In this document: one piece after another, positions 1 to 8,562 of the stretch | Numbering within the stretch: position 1 is the first letter of the stretch | Layout: each line of letters begins with the position of its first letter | DNA from: Neotamlana sedimentorum | GTDB lineage: Bacteria > Bacteroidota > Bacteroidia > Flavobacteriales > Flavobacteriaceae | DNA: 64,000 nt | NCBI RefSeq assembly: GCF_000943565.1 | Contig: NZ_JTDW01000005.1 | Span: 186,001-250,000 of the forward strand | Direction of reading: 5' to 3' | Program-made: the position numbers and the translations under genes | Notes under the pieces: generated by a model | Told to the model about the DNA's origin: nothing | Seen by the model: only the letters and a program-made list of their open reading frames with translations | The model's database searches: none

Positions 1-105
1 ATGATATCAGAATTAAAATAAAAAAATGCTTCATATAGTATTAAAATAACCGGAATATGCGTTTAATTTGAAAGATACAACGTTTTACACCAAGTTAAAT
101 TTATG

Positions 106-113
106 TAGTTTTG
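106..113 (+). promoter_or_regulatory. -7 promoter element of smpB
   Basis: TAGTTTTG matches the Bacteroidota -7 consensus TAnnTTTG. Its last G is only 6 bases before the ATG at 120, so the message should be leaderless or nearly so. This also argues against the TTG at 111 as a start, because it lies inside the element. No clear -33 TTG was found at the right distance. Confidence 0.6.
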
Positions 114-119
114 TGGTTT

Positions 120-578
120 ATGCAAAAGAAAATTAACATACTAAACCGAAAAGCTCGTTTTAATTACGAGATTTTAGATAAATATACTGCAGGAATTGTT
201 CTTTCGGGAACCGAAATAAAGTCGATTCGCAGCGGTAAAGCATCTATTGCCGAAAGTTTTTGTGAATTTAATGAGCAAAGCGAACTTTTTGTAATAAATA
301 TGACTATTGAAGAATATTTATACGGCACCTATTATAACCATAAACCTAAAGCACAGCGCAAGCTTCTTTTAAATAAACACGAGCTAAAAAAGCTTTTAAA
401 AGAAGTACAAAACACCGGATTAACCATTATTCCATTACGCTTGTTTATTAACGATAAAGGCTTAGCTAAACTAGAAATAGCTCTTGCTAAGGGTAAAAAA
501 CTATACGATAAACGTGAAACAATGAAAGACCGAGATAACAAAAGAAACTTAGATCGTATTAAAAAAACATACAAATAA
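120..578 (+). CDS. smpB: SsrA-binding protein SmpB
   Basis: SmpB binds tmRNA and takes it to stalled ribosomes for trans-translation. The 152-residue product has the family's usual length. The OB-fold core is visible (EILDKYTAGIVLSGTEIKSI near the N-terminus, then the N-H-x-P-K-A-Q-R-K segment), and it ends in the basic tail KGKKLYDKRETMKDRD that enters the ribosomal A site. I start it at ATG 120; an in-frame TTG at 111 would add three residues but overlaps the promoter element. It stands alone, with no gene upstream in the window. The tmRNA gene itself is not here. Confidence 0.97.
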   Translation: MQKKINILNRKARFNYEILDKYTAGIVLSGTEIKSIRSGKASIAESFCEFNEQSELFVINMTIEEYLYGTYYNHKPKAQRKLLLNKHELKKLLKEVQNTGLTIIPLRLFINDKGLAKLEIALAKGKKLYDKRETMKDRDNKRNLDRIKKTYK

Positions 579-653
579 TATTTTTAAGATATCCTTAACA
601 TGTTAGGCTCTTTTAAACTATTAATTTGTAGCACATAATACATTAATATTTTT

Positions 654-1205
654 ATGAAAAAAATTATTTTCATCCTTTTTATCGGGTTATCATTTCATTC
701 TGCAATTTGCCAAGAGAAAAAAGAACAATCAGAAAAAAAAGACGACAAGTCTTTAAATTATCCTGAAAAAGTTAGAACTCTAGATACTACAGTAAAAAGT
801 TTATACAGAGTTATTTCTGGAGAAAAGGGAGAAGAACGCGACTGGAAATTATTTAAGTACCTATTTACTAGCGATGCTAAACTAATACTTACTCTAAAAG
901 ATAAAGACGGAAAACTTTACCCAAAATACATGTCTCCGTCTGATTATATTAAATCTTCTGGAGATTGGATTGTAAAAAACGGATTTATAGAACGTGAAAT
1001 ACATCGTGAAGTACATATTTTTGGTAATATGGCACAAGTTTTTAGTACCTACGAATGTTATGAAAGTATTAATGATGAGAAACCTTTTATGCGAGGCATA
1101 AACAGCATTCAATTATTTAATAACGAAGAACGCTGGTATATAGTTAATTTACAATGGACTCAAGAAAACGCCAAGTATCAAATACCAAGAAAATACTTAA
1201 GATAA
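654..1205 (+). CDS. secreted NTF2/SnoaL-like protein
   Basis: A 183-residue protein with an N-terminal signal peptide (hydrophobic stretch to about residue 18, cut near SAICQ), then a charged linker rich in Lys/Glu and a single domain of about 130 residues. The pattern LYRVISGEKGEERDWKLFKY, a central helix, and the ending of alternating strands with RWYIVNLQW resembles the NTF2-like fold as seen in flavobacterial proteins of this size. No catalytic residues can be named and the ligand is unknown. It lies 13 bp before the peptidase gene at 1219 in the same direction, so the two are probably co-transcribed. Function beyond a periplasmic binding or enzyme fold is not inferred. Confidence 0.7.
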   Translation: MKKIIFILFIGLSFHSAICQEKKEQSEKKDDKSLNYPEKVRTLDTTVKSLYRVISGEKGEERDWKLFKYLFTSDAKLILTLKDKDGKLYPKYMSPSDYIKSSGDWIVKNGFIEREIHREVHIFGNMAQVFSTYECYESINDEKPFMRGINSIQLFNNEERWYIVNLQWTQENAKYQIPRKYLR

Positions 1206-1218
1206 AAAACATAGCATC

Positions 1219-3051
1219 ATGAAAATTAATAAAAATAGTTTTTGCAAAACCTTATTTATTATTGCTTTTAGTTTTACAACAACAATAAACGCACAAGAAA
1301 CAAAAACAGCAAAACCTATTTTTATTGATGGTGAAGCACAAATTATTGAAGCTTTTAACCATCCTGAAAAATGGATTAGACATGATTTATTTGTCGAAAC
1401 TACCTTTGATTCTGATAAAGATGGAAAGCTAGACCGCGTACATGTAGATGTTACAAGACCTTACCAAACAGAAACCCAAAATTTAAAACTTCCTGTAATT
1501 TACGAATCAAGCCCTTATTATGCTGGTGTTGCGCCTGATGTCGATGGTGTTTTTTGGAATGTAAACCACGAATTAGGTGAAATGGCCGAAGAGCGTGTTC
1601 ATCCACCTGTAACTCGCCGTGGTAAGCGTCCAATTATCTCTAATTCTCAAGTTAAAACTTGGGTACCTCGAGGTTACATTGTAGTGCATTCTTCTTCTCC
1701 AGGAACTGGTTTCTCGCAAGGTTCTCCAACCGTTGGCGGTAAAAACGAATCTTTAGCGCCAAAAGCAGTAATAGATTGGTTAAATGGAAGAGCTAAAGGT
1801 TTTACAGAACCCGAAGGCGGTGAAGAAGTTAAAGCTTTTTGGAGTACCGGAAAAGTTGGCATGACGGGTACATCATACAACGGTACTATTCCCTTGGCCG
1901 CTGCATCCACTGGTGTTGATGGTTTAAAAGTTATTATTCCTGTAGCGCCTAACACATCATATTATCATTATTACAGATCTAACGGATTAGTTCGATCTCC
2001 AGGTGGTTATTTAGGTGAAGACATAGATGTATTATACGATTACATTCATAGTGGAGACGAAAGTAAACGAGCTAGCAACAATGCCAGAGTTCGAGATATT
2101 GAAATGAAAAACGGAATGGATAGAGTTACTGGCGATTATAACGTTTTTTGGGCTGGTAGAGATTATTTAAACCAAATGGATAATATGAAAGCCGCTTTAC
2201 TCATGTCTCATGGTTTTAACGATTGGAATGTTATGCCAGAACACAGCTATAGAATATATAAAAAAGCCAAAGATATGGGCTTAGAAACTGCTATTTATTA
2301 TCACCAATTTGGTCATGGTGGTCCTCCACCTGTTGCTATGATGAATAAATGGTTTACACATTATTTACATGGTATAGATAACGACATAGAAAAAGATTCT
2401 AATAAAGCCTATATAGTTCGCGAAGGTGAATCACGAAGTAACCCTACAGCGTACAAAGATTATCCAAACCAAGAAGCCAAACCTGTTACATTGTACTTAA
2501 CAAAAGGAGCGCCTGAATTTGGCGGACTAACACTTGAGCCTCAAAAAAAACAAGGCAAAGAAACCTTAACCGACAATTACACCATTAATGGGGAAACTTT
2601 AGCTCAAGCTACAACATCAAACAATCGTTTATTATATGTTACACCAACCTTAACTAAAGATGTACATATTTCTGGACTTGCGCAAGTAACGGTAACCTTA
2701 GCAAGCAGTAAACCTGCGGCAAATTTATCAGTATGGTTAGTTTCACTTCCGTGGAATAATAACGAAGGAACTATTATAACAGATAATATCATAACACGCG
2801 GTTGGGCAGATCCCCAAAACTACAAATCTATTACAGAAAGTGAACCTTTAAAACCAGGTAAATTTTATAAAGTTACTTTTAATCTTCAACCAGACGATCA
2901 AGTTATAAAAGCCGGACAACAAATTGGTTTAATGATATTTTCAAGTGATAAAGATTTTACATTACACCCAAAACCAGGCACAGAATTAACTGTAGATTTA
3001 AATAAAACTTCAATAACTTTACCTATAGTTAACGGACTAAGTAAATTTTAA
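1219..3051 (+). CDS. CocE/NonD-family hydrolase, X-prolyl dipeptidyl aminopeptidase type (S15)
   Basis: A 610-residue serine hydrolase with a signal peptide (residues 1-25), hence periplasmic or secreted. The alpha/beta-hydrolase triad can be read: Ser219 in GTSYNG, Asp335 in HGFNDW and His366 in FGHGG. The last ~170 residues form the jelly-roll C-terminal domain of the X-Pro dipeptidyl-peptidase/CocE family. The family removes X-Pro dipeptides from peptide N-termini or hydrolyses acyl esters; the domain order and the PPVTRRGKRP segment favour the peptidase branch. It follows the NTF2-like gene (13-bp gap) and precedes the PNPOx-like gene (6-bp gap). Substrate is inference. Confidence 0.9.
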   Translation: MKINKNSFCKTLFIIAFSFTTTINAQETKTAKPIFIDGEAQIIEAFNHPEKWIRHDLFVETTFDSDKDGKLDRVHVDVTRPYQTETQNLKLPVIYESSPYYAGVAPDVDGVFWNVNHELGEMAEERVHPPVTRRGKRPIISNSQVKTWVPRGYIVVHSSSPGTGFSQGSPTVGGKNESLAPKAVIDWLNGRAKGFTEPEGGEEVKAFWSTGKVGMTGTSYNGTIPLAAASTGVDGLKVIIPVAPNTSYYHYYRSNGLVRSPGGYLGEDIDVLYDYIHSGDESKRASNNARVRDIEMKNGMDRVTGDYNVFWAGRDYLNQMDNMKAALLMSHGFNDWNVMPEHSYRIYKKAKDMGLETAIYYHQFGHGGPPPVAMMNKWFTHYLHGIDNDIEKDSNKAYIVREGESRSNPTAYKDYPNQEAKPVTLYLTKGAPEFGGLTLEPQKKQGKETLTDNYTINGETLAQATTSNNRLLYVTPTLTKDVHISGLAQVTVTLASSKPAANLSVWLVSLPWNNNEGTIITDNIITRGWADPQNYKSITESEPLKPGKFYKVTFNLQPDDQVIKAGQQIGLMIFSSDKDFTLHPKPGTELTVDLNKTSITLPIVNGLSKF

Positions 3052-3057
3052 AATATC

Positions 3058-3600
3058 ATGGGAAAGCAACTACCAGAAATTACTCCAAAACTTCAAAAAT
3101 TTATTGAAGCCCAAAAAATATTTTTTGTAGGTACAGCAGCTACCGAAGGCCGTGTAAATGTTTCACCAAAAGGACACGACACACTTCGTGTTATATCTCC
3201 AAACAAGGTTATTTGGTTAAACCTTACAGGAAGTGGTAATGAAACCGCAGCACATCTTTTAAAAAACGATCGCATGACTATTATGTTTTGTGCTTTTGAA
3301 GGTAAACCCCTTATTTTAAGACTTTACGGGCATGCAAAAATATATCATGAGCGTGATGAAACATTTCAAAAACATATTGATTTATTTGATAAAAATGTAG
3401 GCTCTAGGCAAATTATAGAGTTAGATATAGAAATGGTTCAAACCTCATGTGGTTTTTCTATTCCTTTTATGGATTTTAAAGAAGAACGTGGGCAACTAAA
3501 CTCGTGGTCTGAAAAACAAGGAAAAGAACGCATTGAAGCATACTGGGAAGAAAAAAACTCAAAAAGTATTGATGGATTTGAAACAGGGATTTTAGAGTAA
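3058..3600 (+). CDS. pyridoxamine 5'-phosphate oxidase-family protein
   Basis: A 180-residue cytoplasmic protein with the split-barrel FMN-binding fold: FVGTAATEGRVNVSPKGHD is the characteristic first beta-hairpin, followed by the conserved R-x-x-IMFCAFEG and RLYGHAKIY strands. True PdxH has other C-terminal motifs, so this is more likely one of the general FMN or F420-type oxidoreductases of unknown substrate. It starts 6 bp after the peptidase stop and ends the run of three genes from 654. The helix-rich tail with YWEEKNSKSIDGFETG is seen in close flavobacterial relatives as I remember them. Confidence 0.85.
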   Translation: MGKQLPEITPKLQKFIEAQKIFFVGTAATEGRVNVSPKGHDTLRVISPNKVIWLNLTGSGNETAAHLLKNDRMTIMFCAFEGKPLILRLYGHAKIYHERDETFQKHIDLFDKNVGSRQIIELDIEMVQTSCGFSIPFMDFKEERGQLNSWSEKQGKERIEAYWEEKNSKSIDGFETGILE

Positions 3601-3707
3601 TTTCAAGATGCTGAAACTGTGGTATGCATTACAAAAAGTTTCTCAAAAAGGCCTATAGCCCCTAAGTTTAATCGCATATTTTTTTGTGGTTCCGTCCTTT
3701 GTGAAAA

Positions 3708-3751
3708 CATCTCTGACATAAAAAGAGATGCTGAAACTAGTTCAGCCTGAC
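3708..3751. repeat. hairpin cluster with REP-like palindrome
   Basis: Two adjoining hairpins. CATCTCT (3708-3714) pairs with AGAGATG (3724-3730), and GCTGAA (3730-3735) pairs with TTCAGC (3741-3746) across the loop ACTAG, followed by CTGAC. The second matches, with changed arms, the palindrome at 47740-47760. A half copy (GATGCTGAAACT) also lies at 3607-3618. It sits between two convergent genes and may also act as a transcription terminator. Confidence 0.65.
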
Positions 3752-3753
3752 GT

Positions 3754-3795
3754 AACTAACAACTAACAACTAACAACTAACAACTAACAACTAAC
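3754..3795. repeat. tandem repeat, six copies of AACTAAC
   Basis: Six perfect head-to-tail copies of a 7-bp unit directly downstream of the REP-like hairpin and 4 bp beyond the stop codon of pcm. The copy number is likely to vary between strains by slippage. It is non-coding and lies at the 3' ends of convergent genes, so no phase-variation role is claimed. Confidence 0.95.
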
Positions 3796-3799
3796 AAAT

Positions 3800-4441
3800 T
3801 TAATTTTTATCCTCCAATAAAGGCACAAAACGAAATTCGCCAAACTCATGTTGCTCAAATTCTTTGGGTCCTTTTCTAATAAACATTGTCATAATTTGCA
3901 CATCATCTCCCACAGGAATTACTAACCTACCTCCTATCTTTAGTTGTCCTAAAAGCGGTTTAGGCACAAAAGGTGCTCCGGCAGTTACAATTATACTATC
4001 AAAAGGGGCTTCTTCGGGCAAACCTTTGTAACCATCGCCAAAAATTAACTTTTTAGCACGATATCCTAGTTTAGGTAAAAATCTACTGGTTTTTTTAAAC
4101 AACTCTTGCTGGCGCTCAATACTAAAAACACGAGCACCAAGTAAACATAATACCGCAGTTTGATAACCACTACCTGTACCAATTTCTAAAACTTTATGTC
4201 CTGGTTCAATTTGCAACAATTCACTTTGAAAAGCTACGGTATAAGGTTGCGAAATAGTTTGGTCTGCAGCAATAGGAAACGCTTTATCTTGGTATGCATG
4301 GTCTAAAAAACTAGAGTCAATAAACAAGTGGCGTGGTATTTTACCAATAGCCTGCAAAACTTTTTCGTTAGTAATGCCTTTGTTTTTTAACACATTAACA
4401 AGTTGTTGGCGTAAGCCTTGGTGTTTAAAAGTATCTTTCAA
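3800..4441 (-). CDS. pcm: protein-L-isoaspartate(D-aspartate) O-methyltransferase
   Basis: Repairs isomerised Asp/Asn residues in ageing proteins by methylating L-isoaspartate with S-adenosylmethionine in the cytoplasm. The 213-residue length is normal. The QTISQPYTVA substrate-side motif (about residues 61-70) and the SAM-binding VLEIGTGSGYQTAVL (about 84-98) are both intact, as is the later DSIIVTAGAP motif. It is transcribed alone, convergent with the PNPOx-like gene across the repeat-rich gap and divergent from the oxidoreductase at 4602. Confidence 0.95.
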   Translation of the reverse strand: MKDTFKHQGLRQQLVNVLKNKGITNEKVLQAIGKIPRHLFIDSSFLDHAYQDKAFPIAADQTISQPYTVAFQSELLQIEPGHKVLEIGTGSGYQTAVLCLLGARVFSIERQQELFKKTSRFLPKLGYRAKKLIFGDGYKGLPEEAPFDSIIVTAGAPFVPKPLLGQLKIGGRLVIPVGDDVQIMTMFIRKGPKEFEQHEFGEFRFVPLLEDKN

Positions 4442-4575
4442 TTTTTGGGTGGGTTTAGTTTGCTAAAATTAATTAAACATTTTAAAGCTAAAAACTATTT
4501 ACAAAGATTTTATTTTTAGCATTTATAATCCATAAAAAATCAATTTAAATCCATAAATTCAACCTTTAATTATGT

Positions 4576-4583
4576 TATTTTTG
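4576..4583 (+). promoter_or_regulatory. -7 promoter element for the 4602 operon
   Basis: TATTTTTG fits TAnnTTTG and lies 18 bp before the ATG at 4602, leaving a leader of roughly a dozen bases. Confidence 0.55.
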
Positions 4584-4601
4584 TTTAAAACGTAAAAAAT
4601 T

Positions 4602-5561
4602 ATGCTAAACGCCGGAGTACTTGGTGCTGGTCACCTTGGAAAAATTCATTTAAGACTATTAAATCAATCTAATAAATATAATCTCGTTGGTTTTTACGAT
4701 GCCGACGAAGAAAACGGAAAAAAAGTAGAGGCAGAATTTGGTTATAAATTCTTCCCAACTATCGATGCCTTAATTGATGCTGTTGATATGGTTGATATTG
4801 TTACACCAACACTATCGCATTACGACTGTGCAAAACAAGCTATTGCTAAAGGCAAACACATTTTTATTGAAAAACCAATTACTAACACTGTTGAAGAAGC
4901 CGAACATATTCGTGAGTTACTTGCCGAAAACAAGTTACGAGGACAAGTAGGCCACGTTGAGCGATTTAACCCTGCATTTTTAGCTGTAAAAGACGATATA
5001 AACTCGCCAATGTTTATTGAAACGCACAGACTTGCAGAGTTTAACCCAAGAGGTACAGACGTTCCTGTGGTTTTAGATTTAATGATTCATGATATAGATA
5101 TTGTTTTAAGCATTGTAAAATCTAAAGTTAAACATGTTTCGGCTAGTGGTGTTTCTGTTATTAGCGACACACCAGATATTGCAAATGCTCGTTTAGAATT
5201 CGAAAATGGCTGTGTTGCAAATTTAACTGCTAGTAGAATTTCGCTTAAAAAAATGCGTAAAGCACGATTTTTTCAAAAAGACGCCTACATCTCGGTCGAT
5301 TTTTTAACCAAAAAATGTGAAGTGGTTAAAATGAAAGACGCTCCAGAAAACCCTGGTGATTTCGATATGATTTTACAAAATGCAGAAGGCGTTAAAAAAC
5401 AAATATATTTCGATAATCCAGAAATAGCCGATAACAATGCCATTTTAGATGAGCTTGAAACCTTTGCCGATGCTATAAACAACAACACAACACCTGTAGT
5501 TACACTTCACGATGGCACAGAAGCGTTACGTGTTGCTAACCAAATTATAAACTGTTTTTAA
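4602..5561 (+). CDS. Gfo/Idh/MocA-family oxidoreductase
   Basis: A 319-residue NAD(P)-dependent dehydrogenase. The Rossmann motif GVLGAGHLGKIH starts at residue 5, the family signature EKP is at about 90-92, and the C-terminal half is the alpha/beta substrate domain (VGHVERFNPA, then a conserved DLMIHDIDIV). The family oxidises or reduces sugars, inositols or related compounds; the FNPAF and MIHDID motifs are those of the flavobacterial type that lies next to hbd, and the substrate cannot be told. It opens a run of four genes, with the next start 3 bp after its stop. Cytoplasmic. Confidence 0.9.
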   Translation: MLNAGVLGAGHLGKIHLRLLNQSNKYNLVGFYDADEENGKKVEAEFGYKFFPTIDALIDAVDMVDIVTPTLSHYDCAKQAIAKGKHIFIEKPITNTVEEAEHIRELLAENKLRGQVGHVERFNPAFLAVKDDINSPMFIETHRLAEFNPRGTDVPVVLDLMIHDIDIVLSIVKSKVKHVSASGVSVISDTPDIANARLEFENGCVANLTASRISLKKMRKARFFQKDAYISVDFLTKKCEVVKMKDAPENPGDFDMILQNAEGVKKQIYFDNPEIADNNAILDELETFADAINNNTTPVVTLHDGTEALRVANQIINCF

Positions 5562-5564
5562 AAC

Positions 5565-6452
5565 ATGAAAAACATTGCTGTAATTGGAGCGGGCACCATG
5601 GGAAATGGTATTGCGCATACTTTTGCGCAATGCGATTTTAAAGTACATTTAATTGATATTAATGATGCTGCTTTAAAATCGGGATTAAACACAATTTCAA
5701 AAAACCTAGATAGGCAATTAGCCAAGGATAAAATATCTGAAGCCGATAAAACTAAAACTTTATCTAATATTTCAAGTTTTACAAATATTGAAGAAGGTGT
5801 AAAACAAACCGATTTGGTTATAGAAGCGGCCACCGAAAATCTCGATTTAAAACTTGAAATTTTTAAACAACTTGATACTTTTTGTTCATCTGAAACTATT
5901 TTAGCTACAAATACCTCATCAATATCTATAACCCAAATCGCAGCTGTAACCAACAGAGCTCATCAGGTTATTGGAATGCATTTTATGAATCCAGTGCCCA
6001 TAATGCCCTTGGTTGAAGTAATTCGCGGTTACAATACCAGCAATTCTGTTTGCCAAACCATAATGCATTTATCGAAAACTTTAGGTAAAACACCTGTTGA
6101 AGTTAACGATTACCCGGGTTTTGTTGCCAATCGTATTTTAATGCCCATGCTTAATGAAGCCATTGAAACACTTTATAACGGTGTTGCTGGCGTTACAGAA
6201 ATAGATACTGTTATGAAACTAGGAATGGCGCACCCAATGGGACCATTGCAGTTAGCCGATTTTATTGGTTTAGACGTTTGTTTATCTATTTTAAACGTTA
6301 TGTACTCTGGCTTTAAAAACCCAAAATGTGCACCCTGCCCTTTATTAGTTAATATGGTTAACGCAGGAAAACTGGGTGTAAAATCTGGCGAAGGTTTTTA
6401 TGATTATTCCGAAGGAAAAAAAGCCGAAAAAATCTCAAAACAATTTAGTTAA
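5565..6452 (+). CDS. hbd: 3-hydroxybutyryl-CoA (3-hydroxyacyl-CoA) dehydrogenase
   Basis: A 295-residue single-function dehydrogenase that interconverts 3-hydroxybutyryl-CoA and acetoacetyl-CoA with NAD(P). The dinucleotide motif VIGAGTMGNGIA (6-17), ATEN (89-92), NTSSIS (116-121) and the catalytic-His segment HFMNP (from 139) are all present. The C-terminal domain (LGKTPVEVNDYPGFVANR to the end) is complete. Its stop overlaps the next start (TAATG), which suggests translational coupling to the PLP-binding protein. No enoyl-CoA hydratase is nearby, so the pathway (beta-oxidation, amino acid breakdown or storage polymer) cannot be fixed from context. Confidence 0.93.
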   Translation: MKNIAVIGAGTMGNGIAHTFAQCDFKVHLIDINDAALKSGLNTISKNLDRQLAKDKISEADKTKTLSNISSFTNIEEGVKQTDLVIEAATENLDLKLEIFKQLDTFCSSETILATNTSSISITQIAAVTNRAHQVIGMHFMNPVPIMPLVEVIRGYNTSNSVCQTIMHLSKTLGKTPVEVNDYPGFVANRILMPMLNEAIETLYNGVAGVTEIDTVMKLGMAHPMGPLQLADFIGLDVCLSILNVMYSGFKNPKCAPCPLLVNMVNAGKLGVKSGEGFYDYSEGKKAEKISKQFS

Positions 6453-7120
6453 TGTCTATTACACAGAATTTAAATATCATTAAAAACACTTTACCCGAAC
6501 ATGTAACTTTAGTTGCTGTATCTAAAACAAAACCTGTAAGCGATATTATGGAAGCCTACAATGCCGGACAACGCATATTTGGTGAAAATAAAATTCAAGA
6601 AATGGCAGAAAAGTATGAGCAAATGCCAAAAGATATCGAGTGGCACATGATTGGGCATGTACAACGAAATAAAGTGAAATACATGGCCAGTTTTGTAAGT
6701 TTAATACACGGTGTAGATAATTTTAAATTACTTAACGAAATTAACAAGCAAGCACTTAAACACGATCGTATTATTAACTGTTTGCTTCAAATAAAAATTG
6801 CTGAAGAAGACAGCAAATTTGGAATGACGGCCGCCGAAGCATCAAACATACTACAATCGGAAACGTTTTCAGAATTAAAAAACATTAATATTGTTGGCCT
6901 TATGGGAATGGCAACATTTACCGATAATGAACAACAAATTGAAAACGAATTTAAATATCTTAAAACAACTTTTAACGAGTTAAAAAAACTAAATACTGAA
7001 AACTGCAAACTAAATACAATATCCATGGGCATGAGTGGCGACTACGAATTAGCTATAAAATGCGGCAGTAATATGGTTCGAGTTGGAAGTAGTATATTTG
7101 GTAGTAGAAATTATATTTAA
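6452..7120 (+). CDS. YggS-family pyridoxal phosphate homeostasis protein
   Basis: A 222-residue alanine-racemase-like barrel that carries PLP and buffers vitamin B6 and amino/keto-acid pools. Lys25 in AVSKTKP is the PLP lysine; GENKIQE (43-49), the EWHMIGHVQRNK block and the C-terminal SMGMSGDYELAI phosphate-binding block are intact. It overlaps the hbd stop by one base and is followed by the exonuclease gene after about 60 bp. Confidence 0.95.
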   Translation: MSITQNLNIIKNTLPEHVTLVAVSKTKPVSDIMEAYNAGQRIFGENKIQEMAEKYEQMPKDIEWHMIGHVQRNKVKYMASFVSLIHGVDNFKLLNEINKQALKHDRIINCLLQIKIAEEDSKFGMTAAEASNILQSETFSELKNINIVGLMGMATFTDNEQQIENEFKYLKTTFNELKKLNTENCKLNTISMGMSGDYELAIKCGSNMVRVGSSIFGSRNYI

Positions 7121-7184
7121 GTCAACGAACAACTGTTAAGAAACCTAACAGCCAATAAATAACCATCAACTAAAAACAAAAAAA

Positions 7185-8546
7185 ATCTACGCAATTCTCG
7201 ACATAGAAACCACTGGCGGTAAGTACAACGAAGAAGGCATTACAGAAATAGCCATTTACAAATACGATGGACATGAAGTGGTCGATCAATTTATAAGTTT
7301 AATAAACCCCGAGCGCGAAATTCAGCCTTTTGTGGTTAATTTAACCGGAATAAACAGCAATATGTTACGCAATGCGCCTAAATTTTACGAGGTAGCAAAA
7401 CGTATTGTTGAAATTACAGAAGACTGTATTATTGTTGCACATAACGCGAAATTCGATTATAGAATTTTGCAAACAGAATTCCGTCGATTAGGTTTCGAAT
7501 ACGAGCGTAGATCGCTGTGTACGGTAGAATTATCGAAATATTTAATTCCTAATCAGGCCTCGTACAGCTTAGGAAAGTTAGTGCGCTCGCTTGGAATTCC
7601 TGTAACCGATAGGCATCGTGCTTCTGGTGACGCTTTAGCCACAGTAAAATTGTTTAAATTATTATTGAGCAAAGATTCTGAGAAGAAAATAATTCAAGAA
7701 TCTATTAGGCAAAACCCAAAGCATCAATTAGAACCTCGACATTTAGATATTATTAGTGCACTACCTTCAATTACAGGTGTATACTATATTCATAACAGTG
7801 ATGGCGATATTATTTATATTGGAAAAAGTAATAATATAAAAAAGCGAATCAATCAGCATTTTACCGGAACTACTCCAAAGTCAAAAAAAATTCAAGCCAA
7901 AGTTTATACAGTAACCTACGAAGCAACTGGTAGCGAATTAGTGGCGCTTTTAAAAGAAAGCGAAGAAATTAAACGCGTTAAACCAATTTATAATCGGGCT
8001 TTAAGACGTAACATTTTTACTCATGCCTTATATAGTTTTAAAGATAAAAATGGTTATATCAACTTGAAAATTGATGCTGCCGATGGTAGAAAAAAACCAA
8101 TAACCACATTTAGCAATCGCCAAAGCGGAAAAAGTTTTATTACAAAAGCGGTTGAAGATTATACTCTTTGCCAAAAACTTACAGGAATATACGATACTAA
8201 AACCAGCTGTTTTAATTACGAAATAAAAACATGCAACGGCGCTTGTATTGAAAAAGAATCGGCTGAAGAATACAACAAAAGGGTGTCTGCCTTAATCGAT
8301 AAAAACAGTTATGCTAACAAAAACATGGTAATTATCGATAAAGGGCGTGATGTTGATGAACGGAGTGCTATTTTAATAGAAAATGGTGTTTTTAAAGGCT
8401 TAGGATTCTTCAATTTAAATTATCAAATTAATACCATTGAGGTATTAGAATCTATTATTACGCCCATGCAAAACAACAGAGACACCCAACATATTATTCA
8501 AAATTATCTTCGAAAAAATAAACGTTTAAAAATTATTACCTTATAA
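7185..8546 (+). CDS. DnaQ-like exonuclease fused to UvrC-like GIY-YIG nuclease
   Basis: A roughly 453-residue two-domain DNA-processing enzyme. The first domain is a DEDDh 3'-5' exonuclease (ILDIETTGG, HNAKFDYRIL, HRASGDALATVKLF). The second, from about residue 195, is a GIY-YIG nuclease (GVYYIHNSDGDIIYIGKSNN) with a C-terminal region resembling the N-terminal half of UvrC, including a CxxxxxxxxC segment. The exonuclease motif I is encoded from 7200, well upstream of the first GTG at 7278, so the true start is not canonical. The frame is open from 7149 and holds no ATG, GTG or TTG; ATC 7185 best fits related proteins that begin just before YAILDIETTGG. The role is probably repair. Confidence 0.88.
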   Translation: MYAILDIETTGGKYNEEGITEIAIYKYDGHEVVDQFISLINPEREIQPFVVNLTGINSNMLRNAPKFYEVAKRIVEITEDCIIVAHNAKFDYRILQTEFRRLGFEYERRSLCTVELSKYLIPNQASYSLGKLVRSLGIPVTDRHRASGDALATVKLFKLLLSKDSEKKIIQESIRQNPKHQLEPRHLDIISALPSITGVYYIHNSDGDIIYIGKSNNIKKRINQHFTGTTPKSKKIQAKVYTVTYEATGSELVALLKESEEIKRVKPIYNRALRRNIFTHALYSFKDKNGYINLKIDAADGRKKPITTFSNRQSGKSFITKAVEDYTLCQKLTGIYDTKTSCFNYEIKTCNGACIEKESAEEYNKRVSALIDKNSYANKNMVIIDKGRDVDERSAILIENGVFKGLGFFNLNYQINTIEVLESIITPMQNNRDTQHIIQNYLRKNKRLKIITL

Positions 8547-8562
8547 TATTTCCTATTTTAAA

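Noticed and set aside
3754-3795. CRISPR-like array
   Set aside because: The 7-bp units are head to tail without spacers; no cas genes are present.
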